A stretch of DNA of 33,783 nt from an uncultured Opitutia bacterium (GTDB lineage: Bacteria > Verrucomicrobiota > Verrucomicrobiia > Opitutales > UBA953), in the NCBI GenBank assembly GCA_903860195.1, contig CAIOPO010000181.1, positions 1 through 33,783 of the forward strand, read 5' to 3'. A model generated the notes under the pieces. The model saw only the letters and a list, made by a program, of their open reading frames with translations. It was not told where the DNA came from and did not search any database. The position numbers and the translations under genes were made by a program. Shown piece after piece: positions 7,425-14,938 of the stretch; the first letter of the stretch is position 1; every line of letters begins with the position of its first letter.

Positions 7425-7503
7425 GGGATTGGAGTCGGCGGAAGGATGGAGGATGGACGTTCGGGGATGGAAGATAAAAGACCCTCAGCCGGCGCATCCG
7501 CTC

Positions 7504-7528
7504 CGGCCGGCCCCCAAACGGCCGGCCG
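7504..7528. repeat. GC-rich hairpin in a divergent intergenic region
   Basis: A perfect 9-bp inverted repeat CGGCCGGCC (7504-7512) / GGCCGGCCG (7520-7528) with a 7-nt loop lies between the divergent DUF5069 and SGNH genes, 65 bp before the SGNH start. It could be a 5' UTR hairpin or an operator. No T-tract follows on either strand, so it is not a clear terminator. Confidence 0.5.
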
Positions 7529-7593
7529 ACTGCGTCCCTCCGCGCCTCTTAGGTTGCCCTCGTGCCGCGCCCGCCTTTCCCTGTCCCGACCCC

Positions 7594-8292
7594 ATGAGAC
7601 GCCTGCACCTCCTGCTGCTGCTCGGACTGCTTTCCGGCTGCGCATCCCACCGTGACCTCGCCTCCGAACCGCTGCGCATGAGCCAGGACATCGCGTCCTT
7701 CGAGGAGAAGGACCGCGTCGAGCCGCCTCCGGAAGGGGGCCTGCTTCTTTCCGGCGCGAGCACCATGCGGCTCTGGAAGTCGGCGCCGCAGGACTTCGCC
7801 CCGATGCCGCTGATCAACCGCGGCTTCGGCGGCTCCTACACCACCGAGGTGCTCGGCTACATGGAGCGCATCACCCTGCCCTACCGCCCGCGGGTCGTCG
7901 TGCTCCACTGCGGCAGCAATGACATCAACGCCGGCGACTCCGCCGAACGGGTCGTGGCCCGCGTGGAGGCCTACCTCGCCGGCCTGCGCAAAGTCTGCCC
8001 TGACGCCGCCCTGGTCATCCTCGCGACCACCCACGCGCCCTCCCGTCGCGCCAAGTGGGACGAGATGCGCAAGGCCGACGCGGGCTTCCGCCGGATCGCC
8101 GCCGCCACGAAGGGCGTGGCCTTCGTCGACATCAACGAGGCGCTCAATTTCCCCGGCGATGAACCGCGCCCGGGCATGTACCTCAAGGACGACCTTCATC
8201 CCACGGAGGCCGGCTACGCGGCGATGCTCAAGGTCGTCCGCCCGGCCGTCGACGCGGCCTGGAAAGCCAACGCCGCGGCCTACGGGAAGTAA
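7594..8292 (+). CDS. SGNH/GDSL hydrolase, predicted lipoprotein
   Basis: It is a secreted esterase/lipase-type serine hydrolase. The signal peptide runs to a lipobox LSGC (residues 13-16) with Cys16 as lipidation site. Block I is LLSGASTMRLW, with Ser56 the likely nucleophile in place of the GDS serine. Block II is NRGFGGS with Gly80, block III is LHCGSND with Asn109, and block V is DDLHP with Asp199 and His202. All four SGNH blocks are therefore kept in a 232-aa protein. I chose the ATG at 7594 because it gives the lipoprotein signal. An upstream in-frame start at 7423 adds low-complexity sequence from the intergenic hairpin region. The substrate is unknown; acetylated glycans or lipids are typical. 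The gene is apparently monocistronic. Confidence 0.88.
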   Translation: MRRLHLLLLLGLLSGCASHRDLASEPLRMSQDIASFEEKDRVEPPPEGGLLLSGASTMRLWKSAPQDFAPMPLINRGFGGSYTTEVLGYMERITLPYRPRVVVLHCGSNDINAGDSAERVVARVEAYLAGLRKVCPDAALVILATTHAPSRRAKWDEMRKADAGFRRIAAATKGVAFVDINEALNFPGDEPRPGMYLKDDLHPTEAGYAAMLKVVRPAVDAAWKANAAAYGK

Positions 8293-8323
8293 GGTCGCGA
8301 GAAGAGACCGGACGTGAGGCGAC

Positions 8324-8363
8324 CGGGGCGGCCCGCCCCGCACGCCCCATCTTTTCCTATACT
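8324..8363 (+). promoter_or_regulatory. Hairpin followed by a -10-like element ahead of the MFS gene
   Basis: A perfect inverted repeat CGGGGCGG/CCGCCCCG (8324-8331 and 8333-8340, realistically with its central bases unpaired) follows the SGNH stop. It is followed 10 bp later by CTTTT and then by TATACT at 8358-8363. The hairpin may end SGNH transcription and the hexamer may be the -10 box for the MFS gene, but I see no convincing -35. Confidence 0.3.
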
Positions 8364-8395
8364 CGCCGCTCCCTGCCCGATACGCTCGCACGCCG

Positions 8396-9649
8396 ATGTC
8401 CTCCCCCGCCGAGCCGCCCGCCGTCGAACGGTTCCCGAACGGGCCGTTCACGCGGTACATGATCGGCGAGGGCATTTCGATGACGGGTACCTGGATGCAG
8501 GGCATGGCGCTCGGCTGGGTGATGACGGAGGTCGTGGAGCGCGACGGACTCCAGCGATACGAAGGACTCCTGCAGGCCGCCCCGCACCTCGCGAGCGGCG
8601 TCGTGATGCTGCTGCTCTTCCGCGTGGGCGGCGCCTGCGCGGACCGGCATGACAAGCGCTTCATCCTGCAGGCCTGCCAGGTGGCGCAGATCTTCTTCGC
8701 CCTGGCCATCGGCCAGCTCATCGCGCTCGGGGCCCTGCACACCTGGCACCTCATCGCCGCCGCGGCCCTGCTCGGCGTCTCCAGCTCCTTCGAGATGCCC
8801 GCCGCCGCGGCGATCGTCCCCGAGCTCGTGGCCAAGGAGAACGTCGGGAAGGCCATCGCCATGGACCGCGCGGTCTTCCACGCGACGCGCCTGGTCGGTC
8901 CGGCCGCCGCGGGCTACCTCGTCGGGCGCTACGGCGCCGAATGGGCCTTCTACCTCAACGCCGCCTCGTTCGTGGCGCTGATGATCGCGCTGGCCACCCT
9001 GCCGCGCCGGACCCAGGGCACGGCCGAGGAAGAACGGCGGCGCCAAGGGGGCGCCGGCGAGGGCCTGCGTCACGTGCGGCAGGACAGGCCCAGTCTCGCG
9101 ATGGTCGCCTTGCTCGCCACCAACACGCTCTTCGTCTTCCCGGTCATCATCGTGCTGCTCCCGCTTTACGCGAAGAAGGACCTCGGCGCGACCCCCGAGC
9201 AGATGGGACTGCTCATGCTCTGCTCGGGGATCGGCTCCGTCTCCGGCTCGCTGCTGATCATGGCGCTGAAGCCGGCCTTCCGTCGCCTGGCCATCCTGAC
9301 GGGCATGGTCCTGGCTTGCGGCGCGCTCGTCAGCCTCAGCCGGGCCGAACTGCTCTTCTGGGCCGGCGCCTCGCTCGTGGCCCTCGCGGTCGGCGTCTCC
9401 ACGCTCGTCGGCCTCGCCAACACGATCGTCCAGGAGCGCTCGCCGGCCGAACTGCGCGGACGCGTCTCCGCCGTCGCCGGCCTGAGCTTCTTCGGCTTCC
9501 TGCCCTTCGCCGCGATGATCATGGGCTGGATGACCGACCTCTTCCGGCTGCGCAACGTCCTGCTGGGCTCAGCCGTCTGCTACGCCGCCATCGGCCTGGT
9601 CGTCATGCTCACCGTCGGCAGCAAGGTGACCGGCGAGCAGGAGGCCTGA
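8396..9649 (+). CDS. MFS transporter (MFS_3 / enterobactin-exporter-like)
   Basis: It is a 417-aa polytopic inner-membrane carrier of the major facilitator superfamily, probably a proton-driven exporter. The N-terminus RYMIGEGISMTGTWMQGMALGWVM is the EntS/MFS_3-type first helix. The loop 2-3 signature appears as GGACADRHDKR. SSFEMPAAAAIVPELV, with NVGKAIAMDRAVFHATRLVGPAAAGYLV, is the helix 4-5 block typical of this subfamily. The second half contains the GLLMLCSGIGSVSGSL and VQERSPAELRGRVSA blocks. About 12 hydrophobic helices can be counted. The substrate is unknown and no siderophore genes are nearby. The ATG at 8396 gives a sensible short cytoplasmic N-terminus. Confidence 0.88.
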   Translation: MSSPAEPPAVERFPNGPFTRYMIGEGISMTGTWMQGMALGWVMTEVVERDGLQRYEGLLQAAPHLASGVVMLLLFRVGGACADRHDKRFILQACQVAQIFFALAIGQLIALGALHTWHLIAAAALLGVSSSFEMPAAAAIVPELVAKENVGKAIAMDRAVFHATRLVGPAAAGYLVGRYGAEWAFYLNAASFVALMIALATLPRRTQGTAEEERRRQGGAGEGLRHVRQDRPSLAMVALLATNTLFVFPVIIVLLPLYAKKDLGATPEQMGLLMLCSGIGSVSGSLLIMALKPAFRRLAILTGMVLACGALVSLSRAELLFWAGASLVALAVGVSTLVGLANTIVQERSPAELRGRVSAVAGLSFFGFLPFAAMIMGWMTDLFRLRNVLLGSAVCYAAIGLVVMLTVGSKVTGEQEA

Positions 9650-9732
9650 GGCGCACGCAAAGTAAGGGCGAGGCTACGCCACGCACGGTCACGGCATAGT
9701 CTTGCCCGCGGTGCGACGACCCGAAACAGCCA

Positions 9733-9753
9733 GGGCAGCACGCAGTGCTGCCC
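9733..9753. repeat. Perfect 9-bp hairpin downstream of the MFS gene
   Basis: GGGCAGCAC (9733-9741), loop GCA, GTGCTGCCC (9745-9753). It lies 83 bp after the MFS stop and just before the CCCTA tract. The stem could serve as a terminator, but no T-run follows on the + strand. Between the MFS stop and this hairpin nothing else is recognised. Confidence 0.6.
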
Positions 9754-9769
9754 CTCCAACGTCACCTAG

Positions 9770-9802
9770 CCCTGTCCCTAACCCTAGCCCTACCCCTATC
9801 CC
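9770..9802. repeat. Telomere-like CCCTA(A/G) tract, G-quadruplex motif on the minus strand
   Basis: Six C-runs at 9770-9772, 9776-9778, 9782-9784, 9788-9790, 9793-9796 and 9800-9802 are separated by TGT, TAA, TAG, TA and TAT. On the minus strand this is six GGG runs with 2-3 nt loops, close to the vertebrate telomere pattern and a strong candidate for intramolecular G-quadruplex folding. It is flanked by hairpins at 9733-9753 and 9804-9820 and lies downstream of tRNA-Arg in that gene's direction. Confidence 0.75.
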
Positions 9803-9803
9803 T

Positions 9804-9820
9804 GGCGAGCTACGCTCGCC
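9804..9820. repeat. 7-bp hairpin with 3-nt loop just downstream of tRNA-Arg
   Basis: GGCGAGC (9804-9810), TAC, GCTCGCC (9814-9820): a perfect stem with a TAC loop (GTA on the minus strand), only 5 bp beyond the encoded CCA of tRNA-Arg. It may end the tRNA transcript or act as a 3' processing barrier. A hairpin with the same loop, GGGGC-TAC-GCCCC, lies near tRNA-Ser at 16693-16705. Confidence 0.65.
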
Positions 9821-9825
9821 CAAAG

Positions 9826-9900
9826 TGGTGCACCCGTTGGGATTCGAACCCAAATCGCCGGCTTCGGAGGCCAGAATTCTATCCATTGAACTACGGGTAC
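9826..9900 (-). tRNA. tRNA-Arg (anticodon CCG)
   Basis: The minus strand reads acceptor GTACCCG/CGGGTGC (one T-G pair), discriminator A, and an encoded CCA at 9826-9828. The anticodon loop CTCCGAA carries CCG, which reads the CGG arginine codon. The T arm is TTGGG-TTCGAAT-CCCAA. It is 75 nt including CCA. The gene is transcribed away from the CE15 esterase stop side, with hairpins and the G-rich tract directly downstream. Confidence 0.95.
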
Positions 9901-9949
9901 CGAGCGGTCAGAAAACCAGACGGGGCCCGACAAGTCAACCCTCGGCCCC

Positions 9950-11221
9950 TCAGCGGGACTTCAGGTGGCGATCGGCGAAATCGGCGTAGTTCTTCCAGTC
10001 CTCGAGGAGGATGTCGTGCTTGCCGGCACGGAGATGGTAGCCGACCGTCCGCCCGACGGGCTGGCCGACGGGCGGGAACTCCTTGGTGCCCAGGCCGGGC
10101 TGGCCGAGCACCTGATAGACCGGGTCGGCGTGCACGGCGCCGAGGAACTCGCCGAGAGGATCGGCCCAGCTGTCCTCGGAGGCGCTGGCGACGTAGAGCG
10201 GGCGCGGCGCGACGAGCGCGAGCAGGTAATGCGCGTCGAGCGGCAGCTTGTCCTCCTTCTCGGAGAAGGTCTCGAAGCGCGCGGTGAACCAATGCGGGAA
10301 GCCGCGGCCGGGGTAATGCCCGGAGATGACGCCCACGGTCTCGCCGAAGATGCGCTTGTTGAGCGCGGCGCCGCCGCAGCCGGAGTTGTTCGAGATGACG
10401 AACGCGAAACGCCGGTCCTGCGCGCCGGCCCAGAGCGCGGCCTTGCCGAGACGCGAATGGCCGTGCACGGCGGCGCGACCGGCGTCGACGGACGGGACCT
10501 TCTCAAGGACGTCAAGCATGCGCGAAAGGCCCCAGGCCCAGCAGCCGATGGCGCCCCATTCGCCGTCCCGCCACTTCGTGTTCACGCCGTCGGGCGAGAC
10601 GGCCGCACGGAAGCCGGACTTCCAGCCTTCGGGATGATCAGGTTCGAAATCCCCGTAGTACGCCGTGGCCGAGGCGTAACCGCGGTCGACGAGGGCCTCG
10701 AATTCCCAACGGCGCGCCTGGCCTCCGCGCTGCGCAGGGTCGGCCTGGGCCGTGCCCTTGAGCGCCCACTGCTTGGAGACCCAGCTCGCGGGGACGAAGA
10801 CCCCGGGCTCCTCGGCGGTGGTGTGGTTGCCGCCGAAGTTGAGTCCGACGAAGACCGGAGCGGGACGCTTGGCCCCGTTGGGCACGTAGAGGAGCATGTC
10901 GAACGAGGGGCCCTGCTTTCCGATCGGCCAGACCCTGAACTGCGTGCGCGTGGCCTTGCCGCCGAAGGCGTCCTTGGACTGCTCCCGGACCTCGACCACG
11001 GCGTCGGCCTGCAGCCGGGCGGTGTCCGGCGTGCGGCCGAACATGTTCTCCTCGACGAGGCGGAAGACCTCCGGGCGTCGGACTTCGTTCCAGGTCTTCG
11101 CGTCGGTCACCCTGCGTCCGTCGGCGCAGACCAACGGATCGGGCAGCGTATACGGGGGCACCTTGGATTCCTCCTGCACGGTGGCGGGAATCGCGGCGCA
11201 AAGCATCAGGGGCAGCAGCAT
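9950..11221 (-). CDS. Glucuronoyl esterase, CE15-like alpha/beta hydrolase
   Basis: It is a 423-aa secreted hydrolase. CE15 enzymes cleave ester bonds between lignin alcohols and 4-O-methyl-glucuronic acid side chains of xylan. The family nucleophile motif GHSRLGKAA covers residues 254-262, with Ser256 as nucleophile and the adjacent Arg257 as oxyanion residue. SNNSGCGGAAL (277-287) follows, and an acidic SASEDSWADPLGEF stretch (346-359) is a possible source of the catalytic acid. His402 in GKHDI completes the triad. The N-terminus is a short hydrophobic signal peptide. The gene lies 45 bp downstream of folA on the same strand, probably by chance. It suggests plant-polymer use by the host. 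Which acidic residue is catalytic cannot be settled by eye. Confidence 0.85.
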   Translation of the reverse strand: MLLPLMLCAAIPATVQEESKVPPYTLPDPLVCADGRRVTDAKTWNEVRRPEVFRLVEENMFGRTPDTARLQADAVVEVREQSKDAFGGKATRTQFRVWPIGKQGPSFDMLLYVPNGAKRPAPVFVGLNFGGNHTTAEEPGVFVPASWVSKQWALKGTAQADPAQRGGQARRWEFEALVDRGYASATAYYGDFEPDHPEGWKSGFRAAVSPDGVNTKWRDGEWGAIGCWAWGLSRMLDVLEKVPSVDAGRAAVHGHSRLGKAALWAGAQDRRFAFVISNNSGCGGAALNKRIFGETVGVISGHYPGRGFPHWFTARFETFSEKEDKLPLDAHYLLALVAPRPLYVASASEDSWADPLGEFLGAVHADPVYQVLGQPGLGTKEFPPVGQPVGRTVGYHLRAGKHDILLEDWKNYADFADRHLKSR

Positions 11222-11266
11222 GGCGGCAGAATGCGTTCCGCCTGACCGTCGGGCAAGCGGCCAATG

Positions 11267-11764
11267 CTAACGGTCCCAGACTTCGAAATCGTATTCGAGC
11301 CCTTCGTGGACGCCATGCTCCCGCGAGACCAGCCTCGTGAAATGCCTCTGCCAGTCCGGCGGGAAGCGGCGGTCGCCTTCGAAGTCACGGTGGATGCGCG
11401 TGATGAGCAGGCGTGAACAGAGGGGCAGACCCTCGGCGTAGATGCGCTCACCGCCGGTGATCCAGACCGGTCCCGGCCAGGGCATGCCTTGCGCCACCTG
11501 CACGGCCTCCTCGAGGGTGGACGTGCGCTCCGCGCCCGGGAAGCGCTTGGCCGGGTCGCGCGAGACCACCACGGTGCCACGGCCGGGCAGGGCCTTGCCC
11601 AGTTCGGCGTAGCAGGCGGGCCCCTCGATCATGACCCCGCCCTCGGTCTGCTTCATGAACCATTCGAGGTCCTCGGGAATATGCCAGGGCAGCCGGCCGG
11701 CCGAACCGATGACCCCGTTGCGGGCCACAGCCACGATGCACTGGATGGGCTTGGTCGAGGCCAT
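11267..11764 (-). CDS. folA: Dihydrofolate reductase
   Basis: It reduces dihydrofolate to tetrahydrofolate with NADPH in the cytosol. Family blocks are IVAVARNGVIG (10-20), RLPWHIPEDLEWF (24-36) with Asp32 at the place of E. coli Asp27, and VWITGGERIYAEGLP. The length of 165 aa is normal. The usual NADPH-binding GRxT segment is MIEGPACYAELG here, a clear divergence that could change cofactor or antifolate binding. I chose the ATG at 11764. An in-frame upstream start at 11806 would only add residues from the divergent promoter region. It is divergent from the PpiD-like gene across 86 bp. No thyA is adjacent. Confidence 0.9.
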   Translation of the reverse strand: MASTKPIQCIVAVARNGVIGSAGRLPWHIPEDLEWFMKQTEGGVMIEGPACYAELGKALPGRGTVVVSRDPAKRFPGAERTSTLEEAVQVAQGMPWPGPVWITGGERIYAEGLPLCSRLLITRIHRDFEGDRRFPPDWQRHFTRLVSREHGVHEGLEYDFEVWDR

Positions 11765-11850
11765 GGACCTAGGGATGTGAACAAGTCCGGCGGGCGCAAG
11801 CGGCACCCCCTCTGGTTGACACCCGCCGAGCCCCCCGCCAAGGTCGTCGG

Positions 11851-13455
11851 ATGATTACCTGGCTGCAGGGTGCCACCTCGAAGCACCACCGGACGATCTT
11901 CAGCTTCCTGCTGGTGATCATCGTCGCTTCCTTCGTCTTCTACGGCTTTGCCGGCCAGAACGGCATCAGCCGGGGCGGCGCCTACCTCTACATGGGAGTG
12001 GACCTGAACGACCCCCAGGTGCGCCAGCGGCACCAGGACGCCATCAATTTCTCCTTCCTGACCACCCGCCGCCCCGACCAGTCCGGACTCGAGCGCCGGG
12101 TCGCCGAACTGGCCATGGCCGACGCGCTCAACATCCCCTCCCCTTCCCCCGCCGAAATCCGGCGCATCGCCCGGGACCTGACGGCCGGACCCGACCCCAA
12201 GAACGCCGGCGACGGGCTGGCCATGTTCATCGAGATGGCGGGCAAGCGGCTCGACGCCTCGGAAGAGGAGACCCGCGCGCGCTTCGAGACCTACATCATC
12301 GACACCTGGAGGATCACCCGGGCGCGCGCCGCGCTCTCGGGCCCCGGTCACGCCACCAGCGCCCAGCTCAAGAGACTGCTCGAGCGCGAACGCGCCCTCT
12401 GGACCGTGGACGCGGCCACCTTCTCTCCCGCCGCCTTCAAGACCGAGGTCAAGGACGACGAGGCCAAGGCGAAGGCCGCCTTCGAGGCCGGCAAGGAATC
12501 CTTCCGCATCCCGGCCCGCATCAAGGCGACGCTGGTCGTCATCCCCGGCTCCATCCCTGACAATCAGCCGGTGTCGGACGACGAGCTCATCAGCGCCGCC
12601 TACAACAATGCGGAGAAGCTCAAGCTCGAGCCGGGCAAGATCCAGGAGGAGGCCCTGAAGCGCCGGGCCGAGCTGGAGAAGATCGTCCGCCTGGATCGCG
12701 CGACCAGGAACTTCGCCGGCACGGTTTCGGACGACCTTGACGAACAGTTCGGCCAGGAGAAGGACAAGTCCGCCGCGCCCGCCTTCGCCGCCTGGCTCCA
12801 GAGCCGCAAGGCCTCCCTCACGCCCGTGCCCGAATTCGAGGAAGGCGCCACGCCGGTGCTGCCGAAGGCTCCGGAGTCCGGCCTGCGCGTGCTCGCCAGC
12901 CTGCCCGCCGCGGAATGGCGCACGGACGCCTACGCCACCCCGGAAGGCGCGGCCTTCCTCTACGTGAACTCCCGCACGCCCTCCCGTCTCCCCACCTTCG
13001 AAGAGGCCAAGGAGAAGGCCCTCGCCGCCTGGCGCGCCTCCGAACGGGAACGACTGGTCGCCGCGGAGATCTCGCGTCTCTCCAAGGCGCTGCTGGCCGA
13101 CCAGACGGCGGGCAAGTCCTTCACCGAAAGCGCCAAGGCGCTCGGACTCAAGCTCTCCACCCCGGCCCCCTTCTCCGCCTTCTCGGCGCCCGAGGCGATC
13201 GCCGGGGCGGCCGAAGACTCCGCCATGGTCGTCGAGGCGGCCGGCATCGGCAAAGTCGCCGGCCCGGTCCGCACCCGCTCCGGAGACCACGTCTTCCTCC
13301 GCGCCGCCAAGCGCGAAGTGCCGCCCGCCGACCCGAAGAAGGACGACCCCGCCCCCATCATCAAGGGCATCTCGGACGACAACGCCGCGCGCTTCGGCTT
13401 CGGCCTGCTCCGCGACCTGACGCCCCAGCCCGAGGCGTCCCAGCAGCCCCGCTGA
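11851..13455 (+). CDS. Membrane-anchored SurA_N/PpiD-like periplasmic chaperone
   Basis: The 534-aa protein has a short basic cytoplasmic N-terminus, one membrane helix at about residues 15-33 (TIFSFLLVIIVASFVFYGF), and a long periplasmic part. This layout matches PpiD and the SurA_N-type folding factors that assist outer-membrane protein biogenesis. Helical charged regions (about 60-300) are followed by an Ala/Pro-rich C-terminal half. A PpiC (parvulin) core is not clearly visible. The segment with SGDHVFLRAAKREVP near 470-490 resembles the end of a parvulin-like fold, so a degenerate domain is possible. A strong rho-independent terminator follows directly. A TTGACA at 11816 could be its -35 box, but no matching -10 is evident. 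Confidence 0.7.
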   Translation: MITWLQGATSKHHRTIFSFLLVIIVASFVFYGFAGQNGISRGGAYLYMGVDLNDPQVRQRHQDAINFSFLTTRRPDQSGLERRVAELAMADALNIPSPSPAEIRRIARDLTAGPDPKNAGDGLAMFIEMAGKRLDASEEETRARFETYIIDTWRITRARAALSGPGHATSAQLKRLLERERALWTVDAATFSPAAFKTEVKDDEAKAKAAFEAGKESFRIPARIKATLVVIPGSIPDNQPVSDDELISAAYNNAEKLKLEPGKIQEEALKRRAELEKIVRLDRATRNFAGTVSDDLDEQFGQEKDKSAAPAFAAWLQSRKASLTPVPEFEEGATPVLPKAPESGLRVLASLPAAEWRTDAYATPEGAAFLYVNSRTPSRLPTFEEAKEKALAAWRASERERLVAAEISRLSKALLADQTAGKSFTESAKALGLKLSTPAPFSAFSAPEAIAGAAEDSAMVVEAAGIGKVAGPVRTRSGDHVFLRAAKREVPPADPKKDDPAPIIKGISDDNAARFGFGLLRDLTPQPEASQQPR

Positions 13456-13471
13456 GCTTCGGCGGACCTCT

Positions 13472-13515
13472 CGGAACCCCTCCGGAGGCCCCGCCCCGGA
13501 GGGGTTCCGCTTTTA
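13472..13515 (+). terminator. Rho-independent terminator after the PpiD-like gene
   Basis: A perfect 14-bp stem CGGAACCCCTCCGG (13472-13485) / CCGGAGGGGTTCCG (13496-13509) with a 10-nt loop is followed by CTTTTA. It begins 17 bp after the stop codon. It isolates the chaperone gene from gltX. Confidence 0.92.
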
Positions 13516-13535
13516 TCGCCCGTTCCTGCTTTCCT

Positions 13536-13563
13536 CCCCCTGCCTCGCCCCCTAGCCCTTCCC
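13536..13563. repeat. C-run tract before gltX
   Basis: C-runs at 13536-13540, 13548-13552, 13556-13558 and 13561-13563 include the CCCTAGCCC word shared with the tracts at 1694 and 9770. The minus strand has four G-runs, one with a 7-nt loop, so it still fits a relaxed G-quadruplex pattern. It ends 7 bp before the gltX start and replaces any Shine-Dalgarno. Confidence 0.5.
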
Positions 13564-13569
13564 AGACGC

Positions 13570-14934
13570 ATGTCACAGGTCCGCGTTCGTTTCGCACCCA
13601 GCCCCACCGGCTTCTTCCACATCGGAAGCGCCCGCACCGCCCTGTTCAACTGGCTCTATGCGCGGCATACGGGAGGCAAGTTCATCCTCCGCATCGAGGA
13701 CACCGACAAGGAACGCAACTCGGAGGCCTTCCTGAACGTCATCCTCGACTCGATGCGCTGGCTGGGAATGGACTGGGACGAAGGACCCGAAGTCGGCGGC
13801 CCGCACGGACCCTACTTCCAGTCGCAGCGGACCGGACTTTACCGTGCCAAGCTCAAGGAGCTGGCCGACAAGGGACGCGCCTACGAGAAGGACGGGGCCT
13901 GGTGGCTCCGGCTGGAAGGCGCGCGCACGCAGGCGCACGACGAGCACCTGAAGCGCGACTACGAGAAGGTCGACTCCCCGCCCATGGTGCTGGACGACCT
14001 CGTGCGCGGTCGCGTCGAGCGCGCGGAGGACCGTGACTTCGTGATCTTCCGCTCCAACGGCGAACCGGTCTTCCACTTCGTCAACGTCGTCGACGACATC
14101 GAGATGAAGATCACCCACGTGATCCGCGGCGAGGACCATCTCTCGAACACGTCCAAGCACGTCGAGCTCTTCAAGGCCTTCGGCGTCGAACCGCCGAAGT
14201 ACGCCCACATCCCGCTCATCCTCAAGACCGACGGACCGGGCAAGATGTCCAAGCGCGACAAGGGCGCCCTCATCGAGGAATACCAGCAGCGCCGCTACCT
14301 GCCCTCCGCCGTCCGCAACTACCTCTGCCTCCTCGGCTGGACGCCGGCCGACGGCAAGGAGGTGCTGCCCATCGCCGAGATCGTCCGGCAGTTCGAACTC
14401 AAGGACGTGCACCAGTCCAACGCCCGCTTCGACGAGCGGAAGATGTCGCACGTCAACGCGCTGACCCTCCGCGGCCTGCCCGCGGCCGAGTTCGCCGCCC
14501 TCGCCCGCCCGATCCTGGCCGAGGCCGGGGTCATCGACGCCTCGGTCTCCGACGCCCGCCTGGCCGAGGTCCTGGGCATCGTGCAGGAGAAGGTGGTCTC
14601 GCTCGAGCACCTGCCCGAATTCATGGGCTTCTTCTTCAGCGCGGAGTTCAGGAAAGACGAAGGCGCGCTCGCCAACCTCACCAAGAAGGGCGGCGACCCC
14701 GCGGCCCGCGTCCGGGAACTGCTGCCCGCGCTCGAAGCCGCCGAATGGAGCGAGCCCGCCCTCGAAGCCGCCTTCGCCGCGGTCGGAGCCGCCCACGGCC
14801 GCAAGCCCACCGACTATTTCGCCCCGGCCCGTTTCGCGGTCTCCGGCCAGGGCGGCGGCGCCCACCTGCTGGGCGTCCTCCGCGTCCTGGGCCGCGACGC
14901 CACCCTCGCCCGCCTGCGGGCCTACGCCTCCTGA
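13570..14934 (+). CDS. gltX: Glutamyl-tRNA synthetase
   Basis: It charges tRNA-Glu with glutamate (class Ib synthetase, cytosol). The N-terminal [18 protein letters not shown] carries the HIGH-type signature as HIGS, and KMSKRDKG is the KMSKS loop. The middle contains [14 protein letters not shown] and [10 protein letters not shown], typical of the family. The length of 454 aa is within the bacterial range (465-490 is common). The presence of a separate glnS 4 bp downstream suggests this enzyme is discriminating and need not mischarge tRNA-Gln. There is no obvious Shine-Dalgarno; the leader is pyrimidine-rich. Confidence 0.96.
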   Translation: MSQVRVRFAPSPTGFFHIGSARTALFNWLYARHTGGKFILRIEDTDKERNSEAFLNVILDSMRWLGMDWDEGPEVGGPHGPYFQSQRTGLYRAKLKELADKGRAYEKDGAWWLRLEGARTQAHDEHLKRDYEKVDSPPMVLDDLVRGRVERAEDRDFVIFRSNGEPVFHFVNVVDDIEMKITHVIRGEDHLSNTSKHVELFKAFGVEPPKYAHIPLILKTDGPGKMSKRDKGALIEEYQQRRYLPSAVRNYLCLLGWTPADGKEVLPIAEIVRQFELKDVHQSNARFDERKMSHVNALTLRGLPAAEFAALARPILAEAGVIDASVSDARLAEVLGIVQEKVVSLEHLPEFMGFFFSAEFRKDEGALANLTKKGGDPAARVRELLPALEAAEWSEPALEAAFAAVGAAHGRKPTDYFAPARFAVSGQGGGAHLLGVLRVLGRDATLARLRAYAS

Positions 14935-14938
14935 AGCC

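Noticed and set aside
9770-9802. CCCTA tract as a CRISPR array
   Set aside because: The units are 6 nt with no spacers; it is a simple-sequence tract.
11816-11821. TTGACA as a promoter for the PpiD-like gene
   Set aside because: The hexamer is perfect, but no acceptable -10 box is found at 16-18 bp, so it is not listed as a feature.
11653-13290. 545-codon minus ORF opposite the PpiD-like gene
   Set aside because: Gly/Arg-rich shadow overlapping folA and lacking any domain.
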